Below, in pieces: positions 30,901 through 46,165 of a DNA stretch of 64,000 nt; positions within the stretch are counted from its first letter, which is position 1; every line of letters begins with the position of its first letter. The notes beneath the pieces are model-generated. The model saw only the letters and a program-made list of their open reading frames with translations. It did no database searches and was not told the origin of the DNA. The DNA is from Cardinalis cardinalis (Eukaryota; Chordata; Aves; Passeriformes; Cardinalidae). Position numbers and translations under genes: made by a program. Location of the stretch: assembly GCA_014549065.1 (NCBI GenBank), contig JACDOX010000067.1, positions 2,964,370 to 3,028,369 of the forward strand, in the 5' to 3' direction.

Positions 30901-33900
30901 CTATTTAATNGCAGGAAGGAAACCACAGGGCAAGTCTTTGAGCTCTTTTCTTACTTACCAGGAAAAGGATGTATGGTTTCCTTGGCCTGTAGGGATGGGG
31001 AAAACTATGAGAGAGTTGAAAGTGGCTTAGGTACCAGCCCTCAGCCCATCTCATGCAATATACTCACTGCCAGTCACATTTGGGAGTTTTTGAATGCATT
31101 CAGCTACATGCTAGGACAGAAAGCTTGAAAGAATCCTTGGTCTTGAGCTCCCAAGGCAGCAAGACATCCAAGCAAGCTGCAGAGCAGAGAGGTGAACAAG
31201 AGAAAGCTAAAGCAGAAGGAGGAGGGGGAAAGCGAGAAGCCACATGGATGAAAGCCTGTTAGGATTGTGAAGGCTGCTCTCTTTGAAGGAGATCCAACCT
31301 TGGTAAAGCTGAGACTATGTGGGAGGAAAACAATCTTCTGAAGGTAACACCTAACATTTTAAGAGGCACCTAGGGCAGGAATATTGCTGTGCATGTGTGC
31401 ACAGAGGAACTGNGGGACATGAGTATACAGTCCCTCTGGATTTACTAGGACTACTGATCAGACAAGTCAATGTCTGAAGAGAGCTGAGAAAAACAGCACT
31501 GGCTGAGTTCTCCATCTCTCCTTGTTGTCTTGGGATTACTGCACTTGACACTTCTCTGTTAATCTCTGGTGATAATCAGCAAATTAANACATTCAGAATT
31601 CATTCCCAAAAAATACTTCATTAATTTCTNTAGAAAGGAACTTGGGAAGAAGCACTTTCTTTACTTGGTCATACCCTGATATAAATTTCTGTCTCTGAGA
31701 ATGTCCAAAAACGTTGTGAAATATCCATAAACAATGTTCTGCAGAATGAACCAAGTAATTTGAAATAACAATAAGCTTATAAACTTCCCCGTCTTCATAC
31801 ACTGCAAAAGAGAGGCAAAATGCAGCCAGGAATCATTTGCTGCTCTCTCCTTTATGGAAATTGACATTAGGTCTTTATGATCCCTGAATTAAAACTCAGA
31901 GAGCACTGAGTTTTTCCACAGCAACATACAGAGATCTAACAGAGGGCCACCAGGAAAATCAGTGGAGAAGCCATATGGCTAACAGGGTACGTTCAATATA
32001 TGCTCCTCAGCACTGAATTAATCTCTAGGTAGCTAAGGAGTACACCAAAATTACTCAGAAGTCAGGGCAGTCTGGATGAGNGGAGCTCACTGCAGCCAAG
32101 GGTGCTGCCACATGACAGTGAGGCACTGTCAGAAATGGGTTTCAGAGGTAGATTTCTGCAGAAATCTGAAATGCCAGCCTCCTCATCACAATCTCCCCAT
32201 GAAGAGCAACTGCTAGGAGACACTTCTCCCTTACTAGGTAAATTCAGCAGCTGCCTCCAGTATGGATAATAGGGAATAACAAACAAGAAATTCCAAGCAA
32301 AAATCATGAAACAAAAAGTTACTAATAAATGGAGACAAAATTCTCAAAAGTTTTATGCTTGGTGGCTGCCTGTGTACATAAAAATACCCAGTTTATGCAT
32401 GCTGACAGATCAGAAGACTGTCTGATAATTACAGGAGGAGGTGAGCCTATGTGCAAGCTTCACAACCAAATCAGCTCTGGATTGTGCACATTGTGAGAGT
32501 ACCAAATTAAGAAAATTAAATCACACAAAACTTTGCTNCACATTCATAGCCCCAGCCCCAGATCTGACTTAATCTATTAGTCACCCCCTCTGCTGTTAAC
32601 TANAATGAAAACCCAGTCCCTCAGCCATGGGACTATGGAGGGTTCACCTTCTGCTTCATAGGGCCCAGTACTCAGCACAGTCCAAGGCGCTGTGTGGGAG
32701 AGAAGGCTGTAGACAGAACCACTATTTCTGTATTTTTATGAAAAAGACTCCCTGAAGAGTATCCTTGCATCACATTACTGCACAAATGGTATTACAGCTT
32801 TTGCTGGAAAACAAGCATCTCAATTTTTCACATGAAGTTTTTTCCCCCCTTATAAAAGCCTCCAACTTGGACTGGGTGAAATTTAGAAGCATGATCCCCT
32901 TATTGACCTTAATAGAAACAAGATTGAGCTCTATAATAAGCTTTTATTTAAGGCAGACAGGCTCTTTTGTACTGTGATTTTGTAACTTCACTAGACCTTA
33001 GAAAGCATTAACCTGTTCTGAATTTGCAACACTACTCCNTAAATAGTGGACTCTCACCCCAGAGAGTAAGGATGCTGGAACACTGACCTCCTGCATCCAG
33101 GGACTTTGATCATGAGTTTGCATCCCAGAACTGAAGGTCAGGTTTAGATCTCAGCTCAGTATATGAGTACATGGTGGGAGTGAAGAGTTATTTTCTAGGG
33201 CACATGAGTCAAATGCTCCATACTGATAGAGAAAATGGTATGGTTACTGAATGTAAAGGAGTTGCTGCTTCTTTACAGCCAGCCCACTTCAACAGAAACC
33301 TCTGCAGAAAATAATGTGGAACACTTTCTCACTGAGCAACCTACTGAAAGATCTTGTTTATTGACAGGGAGCAAGAGATGTGAGAAAGCAAGAGAACAGG
33401 AATATGCAAATACGGTTTGGGGTTTTACCATAAAAACATCTTTCTGTTTTTAAATGGAGCAAACTGTAGTTAGTCCATTTCCCCAGACAGCACAATCAGA
33501 ATTTTTGAAATTCCATTAATTATTCATACATTGCATCTGTGTCATCCCAAGAAGCCCATCTAGGCACAGTGCTCAAAATTCAAAAAAGGGCTGCACATGT
33601 CAGAAGGGGATCCAAAGCCCCATACACCAAACTGCCNGAGCACAGATATGCACATTTGAAGCTCCGTCTCTTACTGGAGCATAAATCCTGGGCGAAGCTG
33701 CAGGAATCTTCAGCGGGGCTTCAACACTCAGAGTGACACAGCCATCTTCTGCATAGTTTTTTTGAGCTTTCAGGCAACTCACCTGGGCTCCTGCTATGCT
33801 GCAACCAACCAGCATTTGATTCACCTTTCACGTACAGAAAAGTGTTTCCAACTCTGCTTTCAGCAGTATAGTTTATAATTAATTTATAACTCAAGTGATT

Positions 33901-35779
33901 TGAGTTTCAGTTACCATTATTCAAGNCTGACATACAGCAGGCATTGGCACCACAGGTCAAGGCCATTTGTTGACCATTCCTGATGCTCTCCAACATAGCA
34001 ACAGAACTGCTCAAGAACATCCTCACTGCAATTTGAGAACTGCAATCTCCAACTGTGTTCCTTCAGCAGGTTCACACTTTTCTTTGGCTATGACAGTAAA
34101 ACTCATCTCTGTGGGATACTACCCAGGACAAAACTATGCAAAGAACTCCCCAGAGGCACAGTGACTTACAGCCCCTCTGTCTGTGCTAAACACATTTCTA
34201 GCATTAAATCCAAATCCCAGCATAGATGACAAGAGCAACAAAAAACCCAACTCCCTACTTTAAACACCATAAACAGCGCCCTGTAGCCCAAGTGACTGCT
34301 GTTGGGAGGCAATAGATGATACAATCAACTATTCACAACAGACAATTATTTCAGGTTCTATTTGGAGGTATATGAAGGAAGGAAAAAAAATTATACAGCA
34401 GAGCCCTGCTGCCATATCCTACAAGATCATTAGCACAACATTCTACCTTTGTCCTTTAGCACTTTTAGGATCACTTCCTCAGGTTTTACTAAAGCAAACA
34501 GACTGTAAAACTAAGCCCACATCAAGTCCTTACTATCATAAACATTTCCAGGTACACACATTTTCTTCCACCAGAAAGGAAGAAGCCCTCTACTACCAAG
34601 GACACCCCCACCAGTAAACCACCCTCTCTGCACACCACTGCAANGGCCTCAAAGAGGGCACTGGGAAATGCTGGACCAGAGCCTTCCTTCTTTCTTCCAC
34701 AGTCCTGTATGCAGTGACTAAAAGTTGTATATTGCCCATCAATGTTTTGGCACTAAGTGCAGGGCTGGAATCAAACAGCTTTTGTTTGGCTGCTGTTCAC
34801 CACCCCCCCTATTAGTGGTTTTCTTAATCATGTGAATAACAGTTGTTCTGTCAAGGAGCATTTTTTAANCACAATCAATTCAAATAAAGACTTTGCTAAT
34901 CCTTCAAGCCATGCAAAACAGGCAGGTCACAACAGTTTCAGGGCAATCTTTTATACTTACTGCTATTGGAAAGGATGCTTTACCTGAATTGTTGGTATTG
35001 GAANTCTTGCTGTTTAAAATGCTCAGCAAGAAACTGTCTTCCTCACAGGTGCTGCAGCACCAGAGATTACATGTTGGTTAACAAACTTCAAGCGCCACAT
35101 AGGAAGATTAAGCATATGTACTAAACATAATTTGTACAGCTTTGGTCTTATAAGGCACACCTAACAGCCCATTAATGATCTAGTTGTCACTATTATTACT
35201 TACTGAAAGCAAACACTATGTCATGGTACAAAGGGAAATAAGATCTACTCCTTGTCCCAGTAACTTGGAAAGATTCAATCACTTGGCTTCAATGAAGAAC
35301 TCAAAGGGGCTAATGAACAGGTGAGTGGCACTAGCTGTAGACCATGCATGAAAACATTCAGTGGCAGAGAGGTGCCTTGGAAAGCTGTAAGGCTATAAAA
35401 ACAGAGGTGCAACCTTCAATGCACATTAATCCTAACCAGTTCGACTTAACCTGACAGTAAATACCAAGCACTAACAATACAAGAAGCCTGAAACTGTGAG
35501 AAGACAGACAAGCCCTTACCAATCTGCCTGGTCCAGCTTCCTGGCTTTTAAACTCTACCCCTGTAAGCCTTTGTGATGGCCCAGGTTGACTGACTTTGAG
35601 AGGAATGCTCGTGGCTTAGGCAGATATTAGATTGCAGGTNAAGAGTAGAAATGGCCACAACCACCTAGCTCCCAACAGGATCACCAGCTACTGCTTTTGC
35701 TTGGCCCAGTTTCATCAGGATTATTGTGTAAAGGAACAGCATAGAGGGTTAGCAAAGGAAAGATAACCAAGAAATTTAG
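27971..35779. other. Intergenic DNA
   Basis: About 7.8 kb with no recognised gene, RNA or clear repeat. Open frames are short and unsupported. Several stretches of moderate GC (29040-29260, 30680-30800) resemble ordinary avian intergenic DNA. Confidence 0.6.
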
Positions 35780-35852
35780 GTCCTTGCTGCATGACCTCAG
35801 CAACATTCTCTGCCCTGCATGTGTTTCAGTCCCTCACTGGTAAACAAGGGCC
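35780..35852 (+). mobile_element. Degraded MIR-like SINE fragment
   Basis: CCTTGCTGCATGACCTCAGC, then a CTCTGCCCTGCATGTGTTTC and CAGTCCCTCACTGGTAAACA series, follows the MIR order (ctgtgtgacc...ctctgtgcctcagtttcctcatctgtaaaatgg). Tentative. Confidence 0.45.
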
Positions 35853-38800
35853 AGCCTGAAGGACAAAGTGCTGTGTGATAACCCAGTGAGCAATCTGTCA
35901 TTTTGAAGGCGTCCCACAGATTGTATGTTACACATGGTAACACACCCATTTTAACATGCTAAGTTTAATTTTGTTTCAAATGTCTGTTTNTTACTGTCTA
36001 GCATAACAATATGATTACGAGTCACCGCTTTATCACATGGATATATTCCATCACTCTATACTACAGATGTAACATACTGTGTATAGTAAGACAATTATGA
36101 CTATGTTTCCCAGAAAAATTCCTGAAGAACAAAAACCTGTTAATTATTGAAATTATTTTCTCCATGTGTGCCAATTCACTTAATCCTGTGTACAACTCAG
36201 CAAGCTTTAATCCTTCTGCATATTTCCAATTCAGTTATATCACCCTTTTAGCTACTGCATTTGCTCTTAATAGAAATTTTCCCTTGTGGCTCATTTATAT
36301 TCAAGAGACTACGCAGGTCACCCAGTGCAAATATTTTTGGATCATTGGCAATGTCATTGTCCAGAATCATATTCACTCTATTTCCTCCATTCCCAGAATG
36401 AATTTACTAGGTATGGGATGCTGGAAAAAAAGCTCTTGCTCTCATTTCATATTTAACTGAAGAAGCAAAAGAGAAAATAAATGAAGTCTGATTTGCATGA
36501 AATCATGCATTCTGTACCTTAGTGTTGAACAAGAACACAGACATTCTTTGAGTTCTTTCATGTCTGTTTTCTATATTTAATTCATCTCCTTGTCACTTTC
36601 TGTTGAATTAAGGGAATGATACATTAAGTTATCAATAACTTAACATATTCCACTTCGTCTGGCTTATACTAACCCCACCCTAACAACACTGCCTTCCTTT
36701 GAGCTGGAGATGCAGCATTTGTCTCTCAGTACTCACAATCCTTAACAACCAAATGCAGTTTAACCTGTTGAAAAATCCACAGAAAGAGGGACAACAGGGA
36801 AGCTCATCCTCCCTGTTGGCTTCCCAGCGGAGAGCAACAATGCATTGATATTCTGCAGCTCCTGCTTCAGAGAATATTGTGCTCCCTTGCTCTCTGGTGC
36901 ACTTTGATCCCCTAGACTGAGCAGTGCCTTCTCAGCCACCTCCAAACTCTGCTGCAGAGATAGCCCCAGACAAGCCTGTCTCCTGGAACTGCCAAGTGAC
37001 AGATCAAAGGCAGAAAATTGCCCTTGTTTCCAGTGCTGCTTCTGCAGTTAACACTTCGCGCTCTCCACGCCAGGCACTCGAGAGGCCTCTCTGGCTCCTC
37101 CAAGTNAAACCTGGAGCCTGAAATCCTGTGGGTGGGAGAGACAGCCCCAAACATACCCCTAAAGGCCCAGCAATCAGATAATGTGCCAAGTTACATGAAA
37201 TTAGCTCCCTTGTTTCTCTTAAAAGAGACAAAGGAAATGAAAGCTGAGCTGGAAGCGAGGCTTTGTGTACCCCCTATTCATTACCGGGCCCCTTCTAGAC
37301 ATTATTTACAGCAGCACTGGAAGTGTTGGAGTCTGCCTTTTAGAGCTCACTGAAGAAGGCAGTGGGAACCTTTCCAACGACTCTGTGGCCTTGCTGAAAA
37401 TTGCTGAGGTTTGGTCTGTGCTCCTTTAAGGCTGCAGTGAGAGTATGAGCAGTGGGACACAAGCTAAACTGGAACTGCTGTTGAAGGAAGGGGTTGGGGG
37501 AAGAGGCACAACACCAAACTATTCTCAAAGTAGAGAAAATAATAATTTTTAAAAAACAAAACAACAAACAAACACCTTCCAAGCATTTTTTTTTCAACTT
37601 TAAAGAGCAGCTGCAGCTGGAACGGTGCCCAAACTGTGCAGACTCACTCAGCAGACACAGGCTGAACATCACAATAACTTTGCGTATTGATGGTTTTAAG
37701 ACCTGAGGAGCTGGAAGATAGTCAGTGTTGCCTTTTCCAGCCCCTTAACCCTCAAGTTGCTGCACAGGCCAAGGAATACCTACTGCCAAAAGAGGCACAG
37801 GTTTAATCCTTGCACAGCCAGCTCAGCCCTTCATCTTGCACAGACAGATAACTTGAAAATCCCACAATTCATTGAGCATAGGCTGTCGTGACACAGCATT
37901 AAAAACAGACTGGAATGGCTTTACAGCATTTTTCTAAGTGTGTCAATTTGCCATAGCACTCCCTGTCTCTCCATTCTTCTGTAAGATGNTGGATGAGATG
38001 GCTGCCATTACTGCCATGTGGCAAATTTCTGTGACCTATCAGAATTAAAAAAACAGCTGCATGAACATAAAATGACAGATAATCACAAATGCCTGCAATC
38101 TTCAGATAAAAGCANCACACAGAATAACAGAAAATTTTTAAATTATATTATTTTGATTTAAAAATGCAGCTTCTTTTCCCCTGACACTGCTACTCGGACA
38201 AACTTTACTCAAAGGCAATATGTTTATTGNGGGTACATATCTGTCCATGCTTTTATTTAAAGAATACTTTGCTGTGCTTGAGTACCATGATTTCACATCT
38301 CCCATATTAAAAGAGGGGTTGCCTAGTACCACTCTCACCTGGTGTGAGGGAGAATCCTCAAAAATGACCATGCAGGAGGAGCAGCACTNCAAGACTCCAG
38401 CTAGCACAACCTTCAGCAGCAGATGGATTTGAGGGGTATGTTAATTAAATCACTCCAAGCAAGGATAGAATGACATGATGCTGTGCTGTCNCCCAAAGAC
38501 TCTTACACCCTAGTAAACCAGGTATCACTAGCACAAGTATTGNTTGTNTGGGTTTCAGTGAAGAGTTTGATATATGTCTTCCTACTGCAGTCAGAAAAAC
38601 ACAAAAAGCACTTCCTGTACTACTTCCTCTGCTTTTAAGATGGTGTGGAAACTTCATCTGCTTTTTCTGGATATATAGGGAGAGAAACAATGATGTGAAC
38701 ATGCAGAGAGCTGGCAGAAGTGCAGTAAGAGGAAATAAAAGCAAGCCTAGAGAAAAGAAAGGAAGAGTAGACTGAATGCCCCAAACTTGCACAGACAGTG

Positions 38801-41800
38801 GTCAGTAAACTGAATCAGGTTCTGTGAGAGAAGGGGAGTTAAAACAGCTTTGTGTGGTAAGCACATGCAATGCAAGTCCCCAAAAGAAGAAAATCTTCTA
38901 TGGGTGGCTTTATTTCCTGATTCCAAGGGAACCAGCAGAGCTCAGCAGGATAGGGCAGCAAGGAAGCAAAGAGATTAGTAGAAACTGAATAAAGCAAAAG
39001 GACAGGGAGTGCGGCAGTGGAANAGAAAGATACAAATGAGGAAAGGAATATTATTTTCTAGAGCAATACAGTATTTTGCTGGGTCACAGCCAGTCTGAAT
39101 GTACCTTAAACTCCTATTTCCCATTCTCTCCCAGCTGGAGAGATAATTGCCTGACTCTAGAAATATATTAATCACTTTTATGTCTATGATCTCCAATGCC
39201 AGNACAAGGAGTGCTGTTAGACAAAGACATGTCTCACCATAGGCTACAAGTACAGAACAGGACCCCCTTCCCCTCCTGTATCTGAGATCAGTGTCTAAGA
39301 AAAGCGCAGGAAACATCAGGAATTCCCAAAGATCAATGGGGTAAGATCTTCCAGTGGTTTCAGGCATATATATTGTATTCGTTCCCCAAGACTTTCACAG
39401 GCAGCCTGATTTATTAGCCTTAGTCAGCATTCTGTCTTGTACACCTGCCAGAAAAGCACAGTAGGATGAAACATCTGGTAAATTTGCTCAAATTCTATTA
39501 TGAAATATCTTCAATTCAAGTTTCAGTGAAAAGTAAACAAGTCATTGTCTTTAAAAAGTGCTTTGCTTTGCGGTCAGAAAACCCTGGCAATCAGCAGTAG
39601 GCATTAGTCTACTGGGCTGTCAAGGGAGAACAGCTCCCATTGTGAACCACTCTGGACCAGGCAGAAGACCATGTGTATCACTGCTAGTTCAGTAACATTT
39701 GACTTGTTTGCCAGTGCTGCTGTGGTGCTGCCACGCAGTGACATTTGCTTACACTTTAGGAGCACCTGGGGATGCACAGAGCACATGGAACACAGCAGGC
39801 TTGTCCTCCCTGCAAGGCAGGGTGCTGAGGAGCCTCCCAGCTCAGCCANCTCTGAACTGACTCCAAATCTGGGGCAGTTTGACAATATGCAGGTTCAAGC
39901 CTCCCCAGAGCCAGCTTGGGGGTGTCTGACAGCACAGCACNGTGCCTTGCAGATGTCACAAGGTGCAGGCTGTGGTGATAAACAGGTACAGCTCTCAAGC
40001 TCCAGGCAAGAAAAGGANGTACTTAACAAATGCATCTCTATTCCTCCATGCTGGCTCCACGTCTACACAATTCCATTGGTCCCACATTATCCTTCCATAT
40101 AGGGCAGAGGCCAGAGGCCATTTTTTCAGTGTCTAAATTGGAACAACACCTATATAGAANGTGCTCTTCATTTCTGTAGGTGAGTTCCAGCCCTCCTCAG
40201 TCACTTGGGCTGTTTGTGGAGAGAGGTGAATGTCCCCCACCAAAGGGCTTTTTGGTGGTAGTTTAATTCCTAAAGAGAATCCTTCCACTCTTATGGTCAG
40301 CAACTTTAATAAGTGGCTGTGCTGCAGGAAATAAATGTATTGGTGGATCAAATTACAGCACTTGACTGTATTGATCCACAGGGGATATTTTTTAATTGGT
40401 GAGGAGCCCTTACAGAGCCATCTGACTTTCCTACATACCTATGGCGCATGGTATATTTGAGACAGATTTAGCTACAAAAGATCAAATCAAAAAGACAGTG
40501 AACACATTAGAGATCATTACAGAAAACAGAACTGCATTAAGAACTAGTCCATCTGTATAGGAGCAGATACATACACTCATGGCAGGTTGTGCACTGGATG
40601 GTATAGCAGAGAATATGCTTATCTCTGCAATCCACACAACACACTGTCTGCAGTCAACACATTCCTACGTGCGCTGGCATGAGCCATTTGAAACTGATTT
40701 TCCATTTATGCCAATTCTCATGTTACACCATGCCAGGGTACTGGAGCTTGGACACTGAACTGAATGAGGCAAATCCCTGCCACCCTCTTTGGCTCAGGGT
40801 AACTTCAGGACAACACAAAGTACTTGGAGTAAAACAAGATAAGACATACAGTGAAAAAACAAACCAATTAGAAGTGCCGTCAGAGCTGGANTTTCTCTGG
40901 GAATGTGTGGTACAACTGGAGAAGGTTTAAAAGTGCTGCAGACAGTAATGTGGCTGCCAAAAAGAAAGCAGCTNTCAGAGCAGGGAACTTTTTTGGGTCA
41001 GGGCTAGTCATAAAGAAGATGACATTTTTCACAGCTCTCATTTAATCTGGGCAAAGAAGGCTGAGTGGGGNGAGGTGACAGAGCTGCAACCGTGGAAGAT
41101 TAAAACATTTCAGAGTTGTGTTTAGAAACAGTCTGCAAAAGAGGCTTCTGGCAACAGAGAGAAATTTTGGACCAGTCTAATAACGGCACCAGTAAGGGGT
41201 GCTTCTGAGAAATCCTCTTGAACCTGCCAAGAACAGGAAGTCAGTCCAGACCAGAACTGATGGGGAGAGGACAGTCCTCTTCTGTTGCAGGCAGGAAAGA
41301 GAATGTAAACTACCATGAAGAATGAGACTGGAAGTGGAAAGGTGCAAGGAACCCATAGCTAGAGCTGAGTGAAAAAACAACACATGAAGCTACAGACAAT
41401 GCCTATCATTTGGAGAAGAGGCACGAGAATGTGAAGGAGCTCATTTGAATGGGATCACAGCATGGATATCACAGGAGTGCCAGAAACAGTGACTTCAGCA
41501 ATGAAAGAACCACCACAGATACAAAGCAAATGGGTAAAAAACCCTCCCTTCCAAGCAGGACCCTTCACTAATCCCTACTGTGGGAGGATGTGAATTCCAT
41601 GCTTGAATAAATAATGAACTGGGAAAGAAAGAATATGTGATAAATAGTACCATGGAGAAAAGTACAGATCCCAGGGTAAAACACATGCCAAGGTCCTGGT
41701 CTCAACAGAGTGAACCCAATGTGGACAGAGGGGAGCAGAGCAGCTGGAGATGCAGAGTGGGGCAGGCTAACTGCTGGGCTGGCAGGGCTCTGCCGGAAAC

Positions 41801-43170
41801 CAGGGACAAAAGCAGCGAGGAGGAGGAAGGATGAGACAGATAACAAAGCTATTGCAGACTGTCTCCATGGAGAAGAGCCAGGACTGGAGGAACCTTGGTC
41901 AGCCAGTACACTAAATAGATGTGAAAAGTTTTACTTCTCCAGTGGAGTGTGTAACTAAAGTCACCACAACGATAACATAAGGCAGGATTAAAATACTGTC
42001 TATTTCACATTCTGGTGAATTGTGTTTTGAATGAAGTTTTTCTCCCTATCACAAAAAAAAATAATTCTTTTTCTATAAGAAAGTAATATAGCATCTGCTG
42101 CATCTGCCATCACACTGCACTCAAATAATGTGTCCTGATCATCATGTTTGGAGGAAGCAGACAGTAGCTCCCTGCAAATCTGCAACATGGATAGGGAGCA
42201 CTTTCAAAATGTTAGAATTACACAAAGGGTTATTGCCTTGTTCAAGACAACATAATTCCACTCTGCCAAGCAGTGNTAACAGAGCAGATCAGGCCTGTCA
42301 CCTATTTGCCCATTCTGATATGGCAAGGGACAGCTGCAATCACACTGCCCCGGGCATGCTGCAGGAGCTTCCCTCTTCCCTCACCTTTCTGCCCTGCTAG
42401 GAAGAAAAGGCCATGGAGTAAACTAGAAGAAAGCACAAGNTGTAAGAAGTCTTCCTGCAGGACTGCCAGAATTCACCCTGATCCAATGGATCAGCAGAAA
42501 TCGAACTTATTCCAGGCTCAGAGACTCTGGGAAAGAGCAGCAGGGGTAAGGATATGGACACAGAATGGGTAGTGAACAACTGTGAGAGGTTTGTGAACAG
42601 TGATGTGGAACATCATTTTTTTCTGTGAGACCCATCAATGTGGGAGCCACCTCCACACTCCAGTTGTCAGACTGGGATCTTGCAAGCCCCTTTTTTTGTT
42701 GCTTTCTCTAGCTGCTATCTCAAGAGAACATTATTTTCATTACTTTCCCTATAATTACAGTTTATTGGAATCAATAAAGTTAATGATGAATGATCAAAAA
42801 AATACCGCAGAGAAAAGAAGAGAAAGATGGTTTGTGCTGTGAGTGGGCTCTGATCAGTGCCAGCTATAAGGAAGCAACCCATCAGTCACCAGCCATCCCT
42901 CTCCACCCTCCATATCCCTTTGCCATCCTCAGCTTGGGCAAGCCTCTGGTGTTGGGCTGCAAGGGTAGTGACAAGGTAAGTGGGAGGCAGGGTAGAGAAT
43001 GGAAGGGATGGAGATGCTCCATAGTTCATCTTCTCTGTTCCTTGTAAAGCTGCCATTGCCTTGCTCTTCATCATTTTCTCCCTCTTCTCCATGGCTTAGA
43101 AAGAGCAAGATCTGAACAACACAGAAAAAAAAATTATAATTCTTTAGGGATATAATCAATATAAAATAAT

Positions 43171-43206
43171 GGGGTTTTTTGGTTTTTTTTGTTTGTTTGT
43201 TTTTTG
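43171..43206. repeat. T/G low-complexity tract
   Basis: A run of T interrupted by GG and G, including a GTTT-type microsatellite at the end. Confidence 0.85.
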
Positions 43207-46106
43207 CCCCAGGGAAGCACAGGCTCTGTACTTCCTTCTGTCTTTTCTTGCAGCCCCCAGGCCTTTTGTCCTCTGGCAAAATCTCCCCATTGAAGTGCAT
43301 GGCATTTTCTGGGCACTATATCTTCGTATATTCTTCTCAGCAGTGTAATTTTTTTGATAGTCACTTGAATAATCAGCAGTCAGTGTTAGAATACAGCATT
43401 GTACATTGACACCCTTAAGCCCCAGGAAGCACCAGAAGATGAAGAGGGAAGCCTGCAGCTCTTCCTGGCCTTATTTTCTTTCCTNGAGAACTGGCTCTTT
43501 CTCTCCTGCCTACAACTACCCCACACAGTTAAGGCCAGCCCTAGTTATCTATATGCAGCTCTTGTTCCCATCCCTAATATCATACAACTGGACCATGGGG
43601 GCTGCTTAGGCCAGTAAGGGAATAACATGAGCTTCTGAAATTGTCCCAAAATGAGCTGTTTGTACAACAGTACTCTGTATTCCAAACCTGAACCCCTCTT
43701 TAGATGTGGCAGTACTTAAAAAGGCATGTAGAATTTTTTCTTTTGTAGGTCTATGTTGATTTTTTAAATGTTATCACAGNGCTAGTAAAGAATGTGGCTG
43801 CTTTAGGTCCTACCCTTTCAATACCAGGATGCATTTTGTAAATAATTTAACATGACAGAAGAAATTAAGGAAGGAAACTCAGAGCCAAGTCTGAAGGAAG
43901 GAAAGACTGTTCTTTTATCACAGCTGAACCCATTTACTTTTGTTACATGTACTTATATTATTTCTTAAGTACTCAGCTCTTTTAATGTTAATTCAAGCTT
44001 GCTGTTTCTTGCTAACAGCCAGCCATATGTGACCCCCTGTTCTTTATAAACATTACACACCGTGCAAGATAATTATGTGGTTGCAGACAATGGGATTTTT
44101 CCTCTCCTGCAAGACTAAATTCTATCAGCCTGAACCATTGGCTTTCTGCCTCCTCTCCTCTCCAGCTCTGAATTTGCAGCATCAGAGGCTGAGATGTNGA
44201 AGATTTTTCAGTGAGGAATGCATCTCACTGGAGGCTTCTTCTGCTTCCCTGTAGCTTCATCCTTGTCCTCTTCCAAGAGTACAGCTGTTTAACCAAAAGT
44301 TAAATTGAAAACCAGGAGAGGGGATAGTCCCACCTGAGACCATGTAATGACTTTCAGAGGGTTTGTGGAAGTACCATCATCCTCCTTTAATCTTCCCTAT
44401 CTGGTAAGCAGGAGAACTTTCAAAGTCCTCAAAACCTGCTCAATTAGCTGCATTGTTGGAAAGTCTGCTTGTGGCCCACTGTGGCAGGGTTGAAGAGAAT
44501 AGAGTCACAAAAAGAAGCCATATTGGCATTCAAGAATTTCTGGTTTTGTGATTGAGCTCTGCAAACACATAGAGGCCTAATCAGGAGAGACACAAAGATT
44601 TCAGGCAAGACACCGCACACATACCAAGAAGAAGCTGACCCAGAAATCACAGGGATGGGGTTAAGGCTGAAACAGAGTGAAACAAGGNCAAGTGGAAGCT
44701 CTGTCTTATCATAGTCAATAGGGGCACTCAAGCAGAGCATCTCAGAAAAAGAAAGGGAGAAGGAGAACAAGCAGGCTTTTTTGGGGGAAAAAAAAATCTA
44801 CAAGCAAACTGTGAGTTTGCCATGAAGGAATCTGGGGGAGTAACCCAGATACTTACATGGCTCCTGTTTCATAGGGAAGCCAACCTCTCGGAACATTTAC
44901 CCCTAAAAGCAAATGCTGGAATTTGGCTTTAAACATGATCACAGTTTCACTGAGAACAAGAACCACCAAGGGTCTAATGCTTGCTGAAACCCTTGCCAAC
45001 CCTTCTGAAGTTGTTCCTTTTAGATACATGATGCACACCAAGCCTTCACTATTTCCTTTCTCAGAGGTTTTTTTCCTGGCCTTGGAAAAGCCAAAAATGG
45101 ACTGAAGCATTGTGTGATTCAGCAGATTTAGAAGAATAAAGGCCATCTAGTGAAGTAAAATACAGGAAAAATAGACACAAAAAGAAAAATGAATGCATGT
45201 GTAACTAAAAGATATGAAAGGCACGAGACAAGGGACGTGATATCAATAAGTGAGCAAGTGCTGGAAAACCAAAAGAATAAAATCTGGCTAGGAAAAGCTG
45301 AAAGGAAAAGCAGAAAATATTTTCAAGGAATAAAGACAAATAAGAATTTTTCAAGTATATAAGGAGCAAAATGTCAGCAGGGCTCTACGAGAGTGCTAGG
45401 GTTATTTAGTAAGAGATGAAAAAGATTGCAGAAAAATGAAATCTTTAGCAAGTGTTCATAAGAAAGGATGTAGGAATGAAGCAGGAGAGAGAATTACTTT
45501 TTCCATGAGAGGGGGAAAATGCTCAAAGAACCCCAGGTCACAAATAGAAGGAATAAATAAATTACAGCTCTGCATAGAACAGACAGTCCCCCTGCCAATC
45601 ATAGACGAGGCAAGAAGGTCTCCTAAGAGTGAATTTTAAATATCTTCTGTGAGAGCCAAGAACAGAAGAAAAATGGATTCCTATTATATTCATCCATTGT
45701 ACTCATTTGTCCAACATGAAACAGAAATCTATAAAACCTTCAAATGGTAGGTACTTTGAGAGCACAGATCACCCTCAAGAAACTGTGGTTATACTATTTT
45801 AGTACCTCTAATGCTGCAAGGGGTCAGACAGGGAAAAACTGGTTTTGTGTGGGCACACAACAGCTCNCATCTGGTCCTACTTCATACCCCAAAGCTGCTG
45901 GGGGAGCAACAACCCTCTGAATCCCTCCTCCATGTTCATAACTCAGGAAAGGATTTCTGGATGTTGCAAGGCGGACCAAGCTTATCTATGAGTTCAGTCA
46001 ATGGCTTGCACTGGAAGCGTTCACCAGATGAATAATGAACAGGGTTAAGCTGCATACAGAAAACTACAAGTACAAAGTGAAAACAGAGTAGCATCTCTGG
46101 GGTGGG

Positions 46107-46165
46107 AAAGGCCTCAGGAAAAAAGTTGCTGGGACTTCATAGNCCAACTCTTTCCACTGTTCTGA
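46107..46165 (-). mobile_element. Possible degraded CR1 3' fragment
   Basis: GGGTGGGAAAGGCCTC followed by TCATAGnCCAACTC keeps the spacing of the reversed CR1 3' end (ggttggaagggacct...atctagtccaacccc) but is strongly diverged. Confidence 0.25.

Noticed and set aside
38445..38792. 115-codon minus-strand open frame with hydrophobic start
   Set aside because: The hydrophobic start comes from C/T-rich DNA. It contains several unresolved codons and no domain.
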